Shown: positions 1 to 10,540, counted from the stretch's first letter. The stretch: 64,000 bases of DNA from Hetaerina americana (GCA_022747635.1 JAKTNV010000063.1:496001-560000), one strand, 5' to 3'. A program made the numbers and translations. The notes: generated by a model not told the origin, from the sequence alone.

Positions 1-297
1 AAACTGCGGGAGATGCCGCAACAGTAACTTTTAACGGAGTCATCCGCTAATGTGCAATACAATGCAACAATTTCAGAGTGTAAAAATCATTCGCCTTGAC
101 TGGGATTCGAACCCAGATCCCTCAATATCCGGTCGAGTGCTTTTGCCACTTGAGCTACCGAGGCGTCCTCTTAAACTCTGAAAATTAGGAAAATCAGTCA
201 AGGCGAATGATTTTTACACTCTGAAATTGTTGCATTGAAATGCACATTAGCGGATGACTCCGTTAAAAGTTACTGTTGCGGCATCTCCCGCAGTTTC
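1..297. repeat. Inverted repeat of a tRNA-like repeat tail
   Basis: Bases 1-102 and 195-297 are near-perfect reverse complements (about 100 bp arms, only a few mismatches near 58-60). The arms contain the 3' half of a tRNA-like sequence and the tail that follows it. The 92-base spacer holds the rest of the left tRNA-like copy. The left copy reads on the minus strand and runs off the window edge. The right copy is on the plus strand and starts inside the T-arm, so it is 5'-truncated. A third, direct copy follows at 446-580. The inverted pair can fold into a long hairpin. Whether it arose from two insertions or from an inverted duplication cannot be decided here. Confidence 0.85.
92..165 (-). 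repeat. tRNA-like head of a SINE-like repeat (minus copy)
   Basis: The 74-nt sequence on the minus strand folds like a tRNA. The acceptor ends CGCCTCG and CAAGGCG pair at six of seven positions. There is an A-box-like TAGCTCAAGTGG and a perfect T-arm CTGGG-TTCGAAT-CCCAG. The anticodon loop reads CCGGATA and lacks the universal T33. There is no long variable arm even though the apparent anticodon would be GGA. It is followed by a tail shared with two neighbouring copies, so it is better read as a tRNA-derived repeat than a working tRNA gene. Confidence 0.7.
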
Positions 298-445
298 TTT
301 GGAATTTGTCAAAGTGAAAACACCATAAGTGTTTAAAGTTGGCTTTAACCTCGTGGACTGTGGCGCCTCGCGCACGACCACGAATGCCTGTGACATTGTA
401 TGTACGGTATTTCGTCACAACATCTTGTTCCTTTAAAAGCCCCAA

Positions 446-580
446 AATTTCAGAGGTTAAGAGGACGCCTCGGGAGCTTAAGTGGCTAAAGCACTCGACC
501 GGATATTGAGGGATCTGGGTTCGAATCCCAGTCAAGGCGAATGATTTTTACACTCTGAAATTGTTGCATTGAAATGCTCC
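446..580 (+). repeat. tRNA-like SINE-like repeat (plus copy)
   Basis: A second complete tRNA-like sequence (466-539) matches the minus copy at 92-165 with few changes, including the perfect T-arm and the same odd anticodon loop. Similarity extends about 20 bases upstream (TTTCAGAGGTTAAGAGGA) and about 40 bases downstream through the shared tail. The repeat unit is therefore larger than the tRNA part. Internal A- and B-box-like sequences could support RNA polymerase III transcription (inference). Confidence 0.7.
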
Positions 581-1687
581 TTCCTTATTCATTCCCGTCC
601 GTAACTGACATTTGTTGGTAAAATGAAAAAGTTGTGTGACTTCAAGACAGTGCTAGTGTAATTAACGATTTTGTTAGCAACCCTGGAATTAAATGTGCAT
701 CGATTCTTTGATATAGCTCAAAGAGAAATATGAACTTATTTTTAAAAATATTTTACAATATTCACTTTAAGCTCCACTCTAGTACGTTAATTTTGCAGAC
801 AAGAAGTATAGTATATTGCAAATTTTATTTTTACAAATTTAATTCGTAGATTAATCCATAAATATCATCATGTTCAACAATTAGTTTTGGATTATTTTAA
901 ATGGTAGTTAACGTAGAATATTTGTGATGACGAAGAGCAGAAGAAATCGGTAATAATGAAAATGTTGGCTACGTCATGGTTTCAGAAGCCTATGGGATAG
1001 TGTCATCACACTCTGCCGCTAAACCCTTTTCGTCATACTATAAAATCGTCAAAGAAGGAAAATGGAATGGAATATTATACGGCAAGAAACCTCAAAGATT
1101 TCAGTCAGGATTTCATTTATTTTGTTGAAAGTAGAGCCTTCACAAGACCAATCCCAGTTTATAAAAGAGTAATCTTTGGCTTAAAGGTTTTTCCCATGTA
1201 TTCAAAAACAGTTTTTGTAAAAGACTCTTTTTTTGCAACGTAAGAGTAATTGCACTTGAAAATCTGAGAAAGAACGCTTTAAAAGAAAAGTATTTATATT
1301 AAAAATAAAATGAGAAGAACCATAGCCTTTCTTTGAATCCGGAAAGTACACAAAAGAGATGAAGGTAAAAGTTAGGGGTGCTCATTTCGGCGTAAATGGC
1401 GAAAAAAATATGACTTTGCGAAAAAATATGGCAGCCATCAGATAATACGGACTTTGCTCTTGGACTAGCGCGCTAAATGCACAAAATAATTGAAGTGAAT
1501 CGGTAATGGCCCCCTGGCAGAATTAAAACTGTAAATGCTGTTAATTCAATGAGATTAGCTTTTTAGAAAAATCTCAAATCGCCTCGAGTTTTAACATTGA
1601 CACAGTTATGAGTCAAAAAAAGGAAGAATTCATTTTTAAACCGCAATATATGAATAAGTAAGTTTTTTAAAATTCAGCAAAAAAATG

Positions 1688-1689
<2 letters not shown>
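581..1689. other. AT-rich stretch without recognised features
   Basis: I see no coding pattern, RNA gene or repeat that recurs elsewhere in the window. Composition is strongly AT-rich, with scattered short homopolymers. Confidence 0.6.
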
Positions 1690-1750
<61 letters not shown>

Positions 1751-1751
1751 T
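1690..1751. repeat. (AT)n microsatellite
   Basis: About 60 bases of nearly uninterrupted AT dinucleotide with one G. It abuts the 3' end of the minus-strand RTE copy at 1752. Short YIYI open frames across such tracts are artefacts. Confidence 0.97.
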
Positions 1752-2350
1752 ATTAGGTTATCTACCGGTCAAGGTAGGTTTTTGGATGGACTACTAAATA
1801 AATATTTTGTGGATCCTAACAAAACACAAAATCCATTATCCTACTTTAAATCAGGTCCCTCTTCATCTCTGAGTACTTTCTTCCTCCCTTCACCCCGTCC
1901 AACATCCCTATCCTGTTCCTTCCCATTCCTCGTTTGCCTAACATTCTCCCCTCTACTACAGACTTTAACATCCCGCTGCCGATCAATACCCCCTTCATCC
2001 ACTTTTCCTGCCTCCATAGGATATCTCCCAGCAAACCTCTCTTCGCCCACCACAACAAGTACTTCCTCATTTGATTTCATCTCTGTCCATTTCACCTTCT
2101 CCATTCTTCGCCACACCCAAATTTCAAAAGCCTCCAGTCTACGTTTATCCTCCTGCTCCGATGACCACGTTTCCGGGCCGCACATTGCTACGCTCCATGT
2201 AAAAGTTTTGACGAGTCTTTTCTTAACATCCTTACTCAGCGACACTCTCATCAACTCCCTCCTCCTTGTGAAAGCCTCTTTGCCTAGCGCAATTCTTCTC
2301 CATACGTCCCTACTATTTTGACCGTGTTGATCCAAAACACTTCCGAGATA

Positions 2351-2569
2351 TTGAAAAAGAAACACTTGGTTTTTCCACATAAAATATTTATTCACGACCT
2401 AGGTTTCGACGCTCAGCGTCATCTTCAGGTGCCGAAGATGCTTCAGGTGCCTGAAGATGACGCTGAGCGTCGAAACCTAGGTCGTGAATAAATATTATGT
2501 GGAAAAACCAAGTGTTTCTTTTTCAATGTGTATCGTTTCCACAAAGTGACGCCTGAAGTTATCTCCTTT
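2351..2569. mobile_element. Foldback element FB1a with 12-bp target-site duplication
   Basis: Inserted in RTE copy A. The RTE sequence ACTTCCGAGATA is present on both sides (2339-2350 and 2570-2581) but occurs once in uninterrupted copies, so it is a target-site duplication. Arms 2351-2429 and 2450-2526 are near-perfect reverse complements with a 2-base indel. A 43-base unpaired tail (2527-2569) follows. Each arm carries CTGAAGA, T, a GACGC/GCGTC stem, GAAAC and the self-complementary ACCTAGGT. This resembles the hammerhead-ribozyme core known from Penelope-like elements. There is no coding capacity. A relative is at 50785-50979. Confidence 0.88.
2451..2483 (+). ncRNA. Candidate hammerhead-like motif in FB1a right arm
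   Basis: CTGAAGA (2451-2457) fits the core CUGANGA. It is followed by a single T, stem II GACGC (2459-2463) with loop TGA and GCGTC (2467-2471), then GAAAC (2472-2476). A self-complementary ACCTAGGT then ends at the GTC (2481-2483) expected for cleavage. The mirrored motif lies on the minus strand at 2396-2428. The unpaired base before stem II and the weak stem I make activity uncertain. The match to the family is by recall, not by a covariance-model search. Confidence 0.45.
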
Positions 2570-2715
2570 ACTTCCGAGATACGTAAACTGTTCTACCAGC
2601 TCTAGGTTTTGGCCTCCTATTTCAATGTTTAGCTTAGCCTTTCTCTTTCCAGAAAATCGCATAACCTTTGTTTTATTAATATTGATTCTCATCCCATACC
2701 TGTCGCACTGAATTA

Positions 2716-4463
2716 GTTAAATAGAAAAGTTAAATCTTTATAGGGAACTAAGAAATGGAGATCTATGGTGACAGTTAGACATAAGGCGGGTGAGATAATA
2801 GTTGACAGGAAAGATCCAAGAGAGATGAAAGGAATATATAGAAGAACTGTATAGTAAAGAACTAAGACCAACAATTTAGTCATAGAAAAGGAACATGACG
2901 TAGAAAAAGATAGCTTAGGTCCAGGCATACTCGACGATTAGATAGAAAGGGCATTAAGGGAGATGAAAGGAAATAAAGCCGTGGGGGTGAACAACATCAC
3001 GCGGAACCACTGAAATGTTTAGGAAAATGCGGGAGAAAGAGGCCATATGGGCTCATTCGTAGTATTTATTAGGAAGGAATCTGGCCGGAAGACTTTGTGA
3101 GATCAGTTTTAGTTTCTATTCCGAAAAAGGTAAAGGCTACATCATGTGAGGGCTACAGGACAATAAGTTTGATATCCCACTCAGCTAAAGTTGTTTTCAG
3201 GATCATAAACAAAAGGATAGAGAGTAGAGCAAATGATTACTTAAGGGATGATCAGTTTGGGCTGAGGAAGGAGAGCGGTACGCGTGATGCCATTGCAGTA
3301 ATGAGATTATTAATCAAGAGGAATATAAAATACAACCAGGACGGTTTTACTTGTTTCATAGATTTTGGAAAAGCGTTTGATAGAGTGAATTGCGAAAAAC
3401 CAATGAGTATATTGCAGAAAATAGGAATAGATTTGTGGGCAAGGAGGCTAAATCCGCAACCTGTACATGTCTCAGACTGCGCAGGTGCTAGTGGGGATCG
3501 GGGAGTCCGGTTGCGCAGTGTTAGGAAGAGTTGTAAGGCAGGGTTGCCCGTTATCACCATTGCTGTTCAACCTGTACGCAGAAGAAATGATCAAAGAGGC
3601 ATGGGAAGAACTCGAGGTAGGAATGAAAGTGGGCGGGGAATTCGTAAAATCAGTTAGGTTCGCTGATGACCAAGTTTTAGTTTGTCAGTCAGCCAAGGGG
3701 CTGCAATCATTGCTGAGTGAATTGGAAATTCAGTGCGACAGGTATGGGATGAGAATCAATATTAATAAAACAAAGGTTATGCGATTTTCTAGAGAAAAAG
3801 GCTAGGTTAAACATTAAAATAGGAGGGCAAAAACTAGAGCAGGTACAACAGTTTACGTATCTCGGAAGTGTTTTAGACCAACATGGTCAAAGTAGTAGGG
3901 ACGTATGGAGAAGAATTGCGCTAGGCAAAGAGGCTTTCACTAGGAGGAGTGAGTTGATGAGAGGGTCGCTGAGTAAGGATGTTAAGAAAAGACTCGTCAA
4001 AACTTTGATATGGGGTGTAGCGATGTGCGGCGCGGAAACGTGGTCATTGAAGCAGGAGGATAGACGTAGATGGGAGGCTTTTGAAATGTGGGTGTGGAGA
4101 AGAATGGAGAAGGTGAAATGGACAGAGAAGAAAACAAAGGAGGAAGTACTTGGTATGGTGGGCGAAGAGAGGGGTTTGTTGGGAGAAATCCTATGGAGGC
4201 AGGAAAAGTGGATGAAGGGGGTATTGGCCGGCAGTGGGATGTTGAAGACTGTGATTGAGGGGAGAATGTTAGACAAACGAGGAAAGGGAAGGAACAGGAT
4301 AGGGATGTTGGACGGGATGAAGGGAGGAAGAAAGTAGTCAGAGATGAAGAGGGACCTGATATAGAGTAGGATGCTGGATTTTGTGTTTTTTTAGGAGACA
4401 CAAAATGTTTTATTTAGTAGCGGTGTCCATCCAAAAACCTACCTTAACCGGTAGATTACCTAC
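2716..4463 (+). mobile_element. RTE-like retrotransposon, 3' half (copy B), pseudogene
   Basis: Collinear with bases of about 30190-31931 of the full-length copy. It holds the end of the endonuclease-RT linker and most of the RT. Recognisable in broken frames are KVKATSCEGYRTISLISHSA, CFIDFGKAFDRVN (motif A), VRQGCPLSPLLFNLYAEEM (motif B), VRFADDQVLV (motif C) and the C-terminal RRMEKVKW segment. Several frameshifts and stops exist. At 3082-3084 it keeps TGG where the full-length copy has TGA. The 3' end matches ACCGGTAGATTACCT, followed by short CCTAA-like repeats and an (AT)n tract. Copy A lies immediately upstream in opposite orientation. Confidence 0.94.
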
Positions 4464-4476
4464 CTAACCTAACCTG

Positions 4477-4478
<2 letters not shown>

Positions 4479-4527
<49 letters not shown>
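4479..4527. repeat. (AT)n microsatellite
   Basis: Pure AT dinucleotide run of about 48 bases between RTE copy B and the half foldback FB2b. Confidence 0.97.
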
Positions 4528-4530
<3 letters not shown>

Positions 4531-4635
4531 TTCTGATAAAGGTGGCAACGACCACCGAAAATTCGAAAAATAGTGCGTCTCTTTTTTGTGTGTTTCTGTG
4601 TTTTTGTCTGTGTCTACTAGTGCTAAGTGTTATAC

Positions 4636-4637
<2 letters not shown>
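4528..4637 (+). mobile_element. Half copy of foldback FB2 (FB2b), between two (AT)n tracts
   Basis: Matches one arm of the palindrome at 38270-38584, from the TGATAAAGGTGG motif to the GTTATACATTA end. The opposite arm is missing. The motif here reads CTGATAA, A, GGTGG-CAACGA-CCACC, GAAAA. This is one base (G8 to A) from a hammerhead core CUGANGA and closer to it than the full copy. It is bracketed by (AT)n at 4479-4527 and 4638-4692. Confidence 0.8.

Positions 4638-4692
<55 letters not shown>
4638..4692. repeat. (AT)n microsatellite
   Basis: About 55 bases of uninterrupted AT dinucleotide directly after the half foldback end. Confidence 0.97.
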
Positions 4693-4694
<2 letters not shown>

Positions 4695-6200
4695 CATAAA
4701 AAAATTATTGTTTGTGCGAATACTGGTGCATGCATACATAGTTTTTCAAAGGTATGAATGCAATGCGGAGAAAGTACAGTGCGCTAAATGTATAAAATAT
4801 ATATTATATGTTACATGATTGGAAAATATATTCAGATTCATCCATATTATATGTATTATCTCTGCCACATCCACAAATAAAAAGCAATACCAACTCCTTC
4901 CATTCGATAGTTTTATCACGGCCGTTCATCCCCACTCTCACCTCTCACACATGAGAAAAATAATTTTGGTGTATTCTCTAAAGCTCTGTTATTACCAATC
5001 AGCAAAGGATTTAGGGAACTTTTCTTGAACTGTTTGAGTACTGCACTGTATTATGTGTGCATTTTGCGTACATTCCACATCTGTGTCTAAAATTGAAATT
5101 TCAAATATCAATTTCGCGTCACAATTTTGAGCATAAATTTAAGATCGCACCACGGGAAAATACTCATAGGTACGTTGACATTACGCGAACAATTAGAGAA
5201 AGAAAACGTTTGAGGTTGAAAGAGTTAGCTCACGAGATCAAAACATTAGCATTCTTCAAGCGTCATGCAATACCAGAGGCATGCTACCAGATGAAGAACG
5301 AAATGTTTATACATATGTACGTGCTGAACATAACTATGACCACGATGCGCAGCTGATGGCCGCACACATTTGATAATATCGCAGTCTTCCTCTTGGCTCC
5401 TTCACCTATATTCCATCTCGATTTCCACGTTCTCCATTTCCTCAATCCACCTCCGGGAGAAAAGATCTTCGACTAAGGGAGAGGGGATCCGACTTCACCG
5501 CGAGAAGTTTTCCACTCTCCGTCAGTTCGCTCACCCACGAAGGTAAGGCTCCCTCTCTCTCTCTCTCACGCGAACTGCATCCCTCTCTCGAACGGCGTAG
5601 TTTAAGCTTCCCTTTCCCGTCAACTCAACAATTCGCTCTAAATCGCGCGAAAAGGGAGCGAATGAAAGCGATGGAAAACAGATCGTGGTGGCGGAGTCGG
5701 AAGGAGGGAGGGCGTTTCCGGAGAACGATTTCGCGTGGGATGAATGGTTTCCGCAGTCATCACTTCCTCCTTTTACTCACGTCTCCCTCTCTCTCTCTCT
5801 CTACCTTTTGATCGTTTCTCTCGAACAACAGCCCACAAATCTCTCACACTTGAAAAGGACGAGGACTTTTGGTGTCTAAAGGAGCTCCGACAATGCCCAA
5901 CAGTAATAATATCATTCGCGTTTAGAACGCGAAAAGTTTAAAGCGCCCCTCCTGCTATGCTCAAATATAGCATTTCCAGCCTTGCATTTGGTCACTCTCT
6001 GCTTCACCGACTAAGCTAATGAATTTACGAAGAAACTCCCCGTCAACGGTCCTCTAAATTTAATGACCATTGTTTTCGCGAAGGAATAATTTTCTCCGCA
6101 AACGATGAGGGAAAACCAGAAGGGCATTCCAACGAATTCATTCATTTTTCACCTTTTCCTTTCCAACCTCATGTGCGTGACCCTCAAATCAACAAGGGTA
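4693..6200. other. No recognised gene; pyrimidine-rich, CpG-containing segment
   Basis: A 99-codon open frame at 5057-5356 and short frames near 5685-5941 were inspected and not recognised. Bases 5380-5900 are richer in C, T and CpG than the surroundings, with CT microsatellite runs at about 5550-5568 and 5790-5803. They could be a promoter-proximal or exon-like region, but nothing demonstrates this. Confidence 0.4.
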
Positions 6201-7083
6201 GGCTGTAACCTAATGCAAAAATGCTCGCAGACCACAAAAAAAATGCTGGTGAAATGCGGAAGTAACATTCCCACTCAGGACGCAGGTTTTTTGAGGTCCC
6301 TACACTCATCCAGGGTATTTTGAGAAGCGGAAGTATGGAAACGTGTTCTAGGGCTATGTCAACGCGAGTTAAATAGCGTGATGCTATCGAATTTTTAACT
6401 GCTGAAAAGTGCCTCCTACTGAAATTCATCGTCGTTAAAAGGCTGTTAATGGTGACGATGCTGTTGATAGGTCTACTGTAAATCGATGGGTAGTAACATT
6501 TCGTGGTTGCGAGCCTGGAAAAACCATAATTAATTATGAAACACGCAGCGGACGTCCGATCACTGCCACAGACGATAAACATCGCAAATTCGTCAAAGAT
6601 TTGATTCAAAACCACCTGCGAGTCACTCGAAAGCATATCGCAAACCATATTCGTTGAGCTTATCGTATTAAAAGCAGCCTGGCGCCGATGATCTTGCAAC
6701 CCTCGTCCACTCGCGCTCTACTCGAGAGGCTCTGCGAAACCTGAAATTTGAACCGATTCTTCTACCTCCTTATTCTTCCGATCTTGCGCCTTGCGATTCA
6801 AATGTTTTTTCTCCACTCAAGAGAAACATCATTACACTTCGGACGATGAGGTAAAGACAGCTGTCAAGTCCTGGTTTCGAGAAAAGTCGGATGAGTTTTT
6901 CAGTGACGGAACGAAAAAACTTGTTACACATTGGGATAAATGTATTAGCCCTAACGATGACTATGTTGAAAAATAAATATATGTTTTTGAAACTTAAAAA
7001 TTGTACTTTAATGTACTTTTTTCCCGACCATGCTATTTGTTTTTGTTTGTGGTCTACAAGCATGTGTGCATTACTTTTCAGCC
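6201..7083 (+). mobile_element. mariner element, internally deleted, long terminal repeats (group M1)
   Basis: It starts after TA at 6199 with GGCTGTAACCTAATGC. It ends with the inverse GCATTACTTTTCAGCC at 7083, so the terminal repeats are long (at least 50 bp, probably more than 100). Between them are decayed transposase pieces: a helix-turn-helix segment (RDAIEFLTAE, then VNGDDAVDRSTVNRWVV in another frame) and RSGRPITATDDKH. A C-terminal part includes GFEPILLPPYSSDLAP-like and WDKCISPNDDYVEK sequence. The centre containing the first catalytic Asp region is missing. Frameshifts make it inactive. The same structure recurs at 53691-54600. Confidence 0.88.
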
Positions 7084-7329
7084 AACCCCCGTACTTCTTT
7101 CACATACTCCCTGGAATCCTACCAGCACTCCAACGACTAGTAGTTTTGGCCGTGCAATCACTCCGCTCCGTTATTCCCCTCCAATAAGTATTACTGTGTC
7201 CGTCGAATATTACCTTCAAAATTCGATTCTACCCCCATCTTTCTGCACCGTTAAAAATGCTTTTCCGACTCAATTCAACTTCCCCTTCTCAAGATTGGCA
7301 CATTATTATGATTTACAGGTGGTATTTCA

Positions 7330-8353
7330 ATGCCATGCATCACATTCTACTTCATACACTCTCTCTACTCTATGGCATTTTGAACGCGAATACCCTTTCA
7401 CTACTTGGGGTGGAATATTTCAAAACACTAAACCAGGTTCATAAAACAATTACACGGGGGAATAAAAACTGCAGCAACGAATGTTCATCTACAATAAATC
7501 ATTTGCTGTAAATGCTTGCCGCGAGTGGAAAAAATCAGTCCAGCCTTGAGGGAAGCTCATTCAGTTACATCACTTAAAATAACCTTACATAAGACACTTA
7601 AAATCACAGCAGAATTGCAATTAAAACGCCTCATACCGCATTAGTCAGAAATATCCACTTCATCTTACTGTCAAAATATCACTTCTGGTGATGGATTACA
7701 GTTAAAAAGTATATGTTGGTCATTATTGACGTGTTCAACTTCACTTAACCCTATGATATGCCATATTGTTTTAAATTTTAATTTAATCGTACTGTAGTAA
7801 TATTTTTCGTTTCGTTTTTTTCTTTAACACTTCTTACTTCTGCATTATTAATCTGCAATTTTATTTTAACAATTTTACCACTTGTGTATATTTACAGGAA
7901 ATCAGTTCTTCTGTTTTTTCTCTTAATTTTCATTTGTTGCTTTATTTTAAATTAATTTTTAATTTTGTTGGCATTATTTTTAATTTAGTAAATTACTACA
8001 TTAGTTTTATCTATTTGTTGTTTTTTTCGCAGGATTTTCACCCTCCCCTTCCTGCATTCCGTGTTTTCCAGCTGTGGGTTTTTTCATCAAGAATTAAAGC
8101 CTCATTCCTTACGTTTTCCCACAACCGTGCATATCTTTCTACACTCTTTGTAATCATGCATGTATCAATTTTAAATCAAATTTCCTTATCTAGTTCTTTT
8201 TTACATTATTTAGCGCTCAAATGTAATTATATTTTTATTGAATGCATTTGACGATGGTTTTGATGGAAGAAGGGCACGAGGGAAGGCCAGAAGGGTTTAG
8301 ACCGGCACAGTCTCTCAATCTCGACCGAATAAAGCCAACTTATTATTATTATT
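7330..8353 (+). mobile_element. Likely 3' end of a CR1/jockey-like LINE
   Basis: A decayed reading of 7505-7600 resembles the end of LINE reverse transcriptase ORFs (a LPRVEK, SPALREAHSVTSLK pattern similar to WNxLP...s..FK). A long AT-rich 3' UTR-like stretch follows. It ends in GACCGAATAAAGCC, containing a polyadenylation-like AATAAA (8326), and a (TTA)n tail at 8338-8353. No upstream RT motifs are preserved, and the left boundary is unclear. It could instead be an unrelated transcript end. Confidence 0.4.
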
Positions 8354-9466
8354 GTTTTTCCAACAATAAAAAAAACACGGAAGTGTCTACGTCACGTGAA
8401 AGTTTTTACTTTATGGTATATCAATAAAAAATCAATCTTTGAAATTAACTGAGCTTTCACACAACTAATAGTTGTCACTGTAATCTCTGAAGTGAGCGCC
8501 CGAGTTTTATTTTTATACTATTTTAATTAACTATTCATTACAAAGAAATTTAACAAAATTGCGTACATTCCAACTCGTCGTCCCACCAGACATGTTGGTA
8601 TTATTATTACTAACCAAAGCCTCTCTAAGACATGCAAAATTTCTAAACTCGAGACATAAAATCAACTAGGTTTTGTCGCTACAGGCGCTACCTTAGCTCC
8701 GGAACAACTGTTCTTCCTGCTTTTAGGTATTCCCAACGCCACATATAAACCAATCAACTTCTTTCATCCATTGAAGTGTGTGTAGTGTTCCCATTTTACA
8801 TTGGCCACTCCATTGCCCGTTTAACAGTCAGATGTAACGGAATAAATAATACCAACATGGTCTTCATTCGTCATAGAAGATAACATACGTCCATCATGTA
8901 AATTACAAGAATTAATGACAAACGAGTTCCTTCCAGCCCTCTCCCCAGGAGGCGCATATGCTTCACTCACAGTTTCTAAATGATCTTCCCTCAAAATGTT
9001 TGCTCAGTTATCTTATATGTACTATGATCCTCTCCTCTTGTTCCTCCCGCCCACATCTTTGTAGAGCGTGAGGCTATTCAAGCATTCGGCCGTTCTTGGC
9101 TTCCCAAACACTTGAGCTCCATCCACTGCATTAAACACATTCCTTTGGCGCCCTCTTCCCATTCCTACCCCGGATTATTATCTGCACTCCAATGTCGGAA
9201 AACAACCTCCACCCAACCGCCCTTCAAACCGTTCCCCTCACATTCTCTGCCCCATTCTCCTCTCTTCCTCGCCACATTCATCCATATTCTTCCGCGGGAA
9301 TGGTTGGTTTGACCGCACAAATATTTTCAAATAAACCTATCCTTCATTGCATATTAGCATGTGTAAATTACGAAATTTCAGCCATTGACTTAGATTATAT
9401 TATGTGTGCTAACATTTGTGTATCTGCTGCCTTAGAATAACCAGCTGGTAACTCAATGGAACGGCC
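8354..9466. other. No recognised features
   Basis: AT-rich to 9000, then a pyrimidine-rich part (9030-9300) with short open frames that look like chance. No repeat shared with the rest of the window was found. Confidence 0.5.
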
Positions 9467-9556
9467 GAGGAAGATTATCTAATGCGCTTTTCGTTTTCCT
9501 TTAAAAAACAGCTGAGGAAGATTATCTAATGCGCTTTTCGTTTTCCTTTAAAAAAG
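9467..9556. repeat. Tandem duplication, 47-bp period
   Basis: The sequence beginning GAGGAAGATTATCTAATG occurs at 9467 and again at 9514 with essentially no changes over about 43 bases, separated by CAGCT. This implies a recent duplication. Confidence 0.92.
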
Positions 9557-10102
9557 CTTACTGACTGAACCTTTTCTTAACTTAGAGATTTTCACAGCAC
9601 ATCTCGCAACTAACTTTCCCAAGATATGTTTTTTACGTTGCTATCACAAAATTTCCCTTTTATTCCTCAAAATTCATTATTAATGCCACCCGCCAATATA
9701 TTAATAATGCACACCCGCCAATTTTGTGTCTGAATGTTCCATTTATCAATATATTTGATTGGTGATGTGTATTAATGGTCTTCACTACAATCAACAGGAA
9801 AAATAAATTCTAGAATAAAAATAAAAAAATACATATAAAAAGTGTATTGTTGCATTGGAAGAAACCTATGGTCCTACTCAACAATTAAATGAATCCATGG
9901 GTGTGAACCTCGGGTCAAAATCCATAGTGGCACATGCCGTACAGCGACAAGGTACAACGACAGCGAAAAGATATGCATTAAATGAAACGGCATACTTACC
10001 ATAATGCTTTCTGAGCCACGCTCCGTTTTCAGGAGAAAGATACACAAAATACATATATTCATGCACATACTATTCGTATATGAGTATATAAGGGCGTGTT
10101 TA
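9557..10102. other. No recognised features
   Basis: AT-rich, with a short local repeat of CACCCGCCAAT at about 9688 and 9711. A 108-codon minus frame at 9874-10200 overlaps the mariner end and looks like chance. Confidence 0.5.
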
Positions 10103-10540
10103 CGTGGTCTGTGCAATAAATACGCGAACTTGTGCAATCCGGCAGCCATGACGCAGGCTATAGCCCTGCCCACTAGTGGCGCTAGTTGCCTGAGATCCAA
10201 TGAGCCATCTGTGCTTGGCGGATCGTCGAGCTGTGCGTATGGTGCCAGTTATTTCAGTTTCTGTTGTCCTTTTATTTTACTGTTCGTTGAAAATAAAAAT
10301 TGAAGAAATCACAGAGCAACGAATCAACATCAAGTTTTTGGTGAAGTGCAGTAAAAGTATCAAGAAATTACTGAAATGTTGACAGCTATTTACGGTAATA
10401 ATGCTCTGAAGAAAAGATACGTTTTCAAGTGGATTAAGCATTTAAAAGATGAAAGAAAGACAAGACGCCACGGACTAGAGTAAATTTTGCAAAATAAAGT
10501 TTTTATGGCCTCAGTTCACGTATTTATTGGACAGACCTCG
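10103..10540 (+). mobile_element. mariner element, short internally deleted copy (group M2)
   Basis: Flanked by TA on both sides (10101-10102 and 10541-10542). The terminal inverted repeats are CGTGGTCTGTGCAATAAA at the left and the inverse of CGAGGTCTGTCCAATAAA at the right, continuing for about 28 bp. The interior retains the N-terminal start region (ITEQRINIKFLVKC), the AIYGNNALKK helix and FKWIKHLKDER of the mariner helix-turn-helix domain, then jumps to the 3' end. The whole catalytic domain is missing. At 438 bp it is a MITE-like derivative. Confidence 0.9.

Larger units (their letters stand above)
1752..2714 (-). mobile_element. RTE-like retrotransposon, 3' fragment (copy A), decayed
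   Basis: Read on the minus strand, this matches the last third of the full-length element at 28570-31931, from the region after the RT active site (about 31195) to the 3' terminus. The 3' end carries the family signature ACCGGTAGATTACCT, here slightly changed, followed by a TAAT-like tail next to an (AT)n tract. Coding remnants include the conserved TYLGSVLDQHGQ and FEIWVWRRMEKVKWTE segments of the RTE C-terminus. Frameshifts and stops break the frame. A 219-bp foldback element interrupts it at 2351-2569. Its 5' break at 2714 lies next to the oppositely oriented copy B. Confidence 0.93.

Noticed and set aside
92..539. Two functional tRNA genes
   Set aside because: The T-arm is perfect, but the anticodon loop lacks T33, the apparent anticodon does not fit the arm structure, and the flanks are repeated, so a tRNA-derived repeat is more likely.
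4464..4478. TTAGG/CCTAA telomeric repeat
   Set aside because: Only about two to three CCTAA-like units directly after the RTE 3' end ATTACCT; explained as a short terminal tail.
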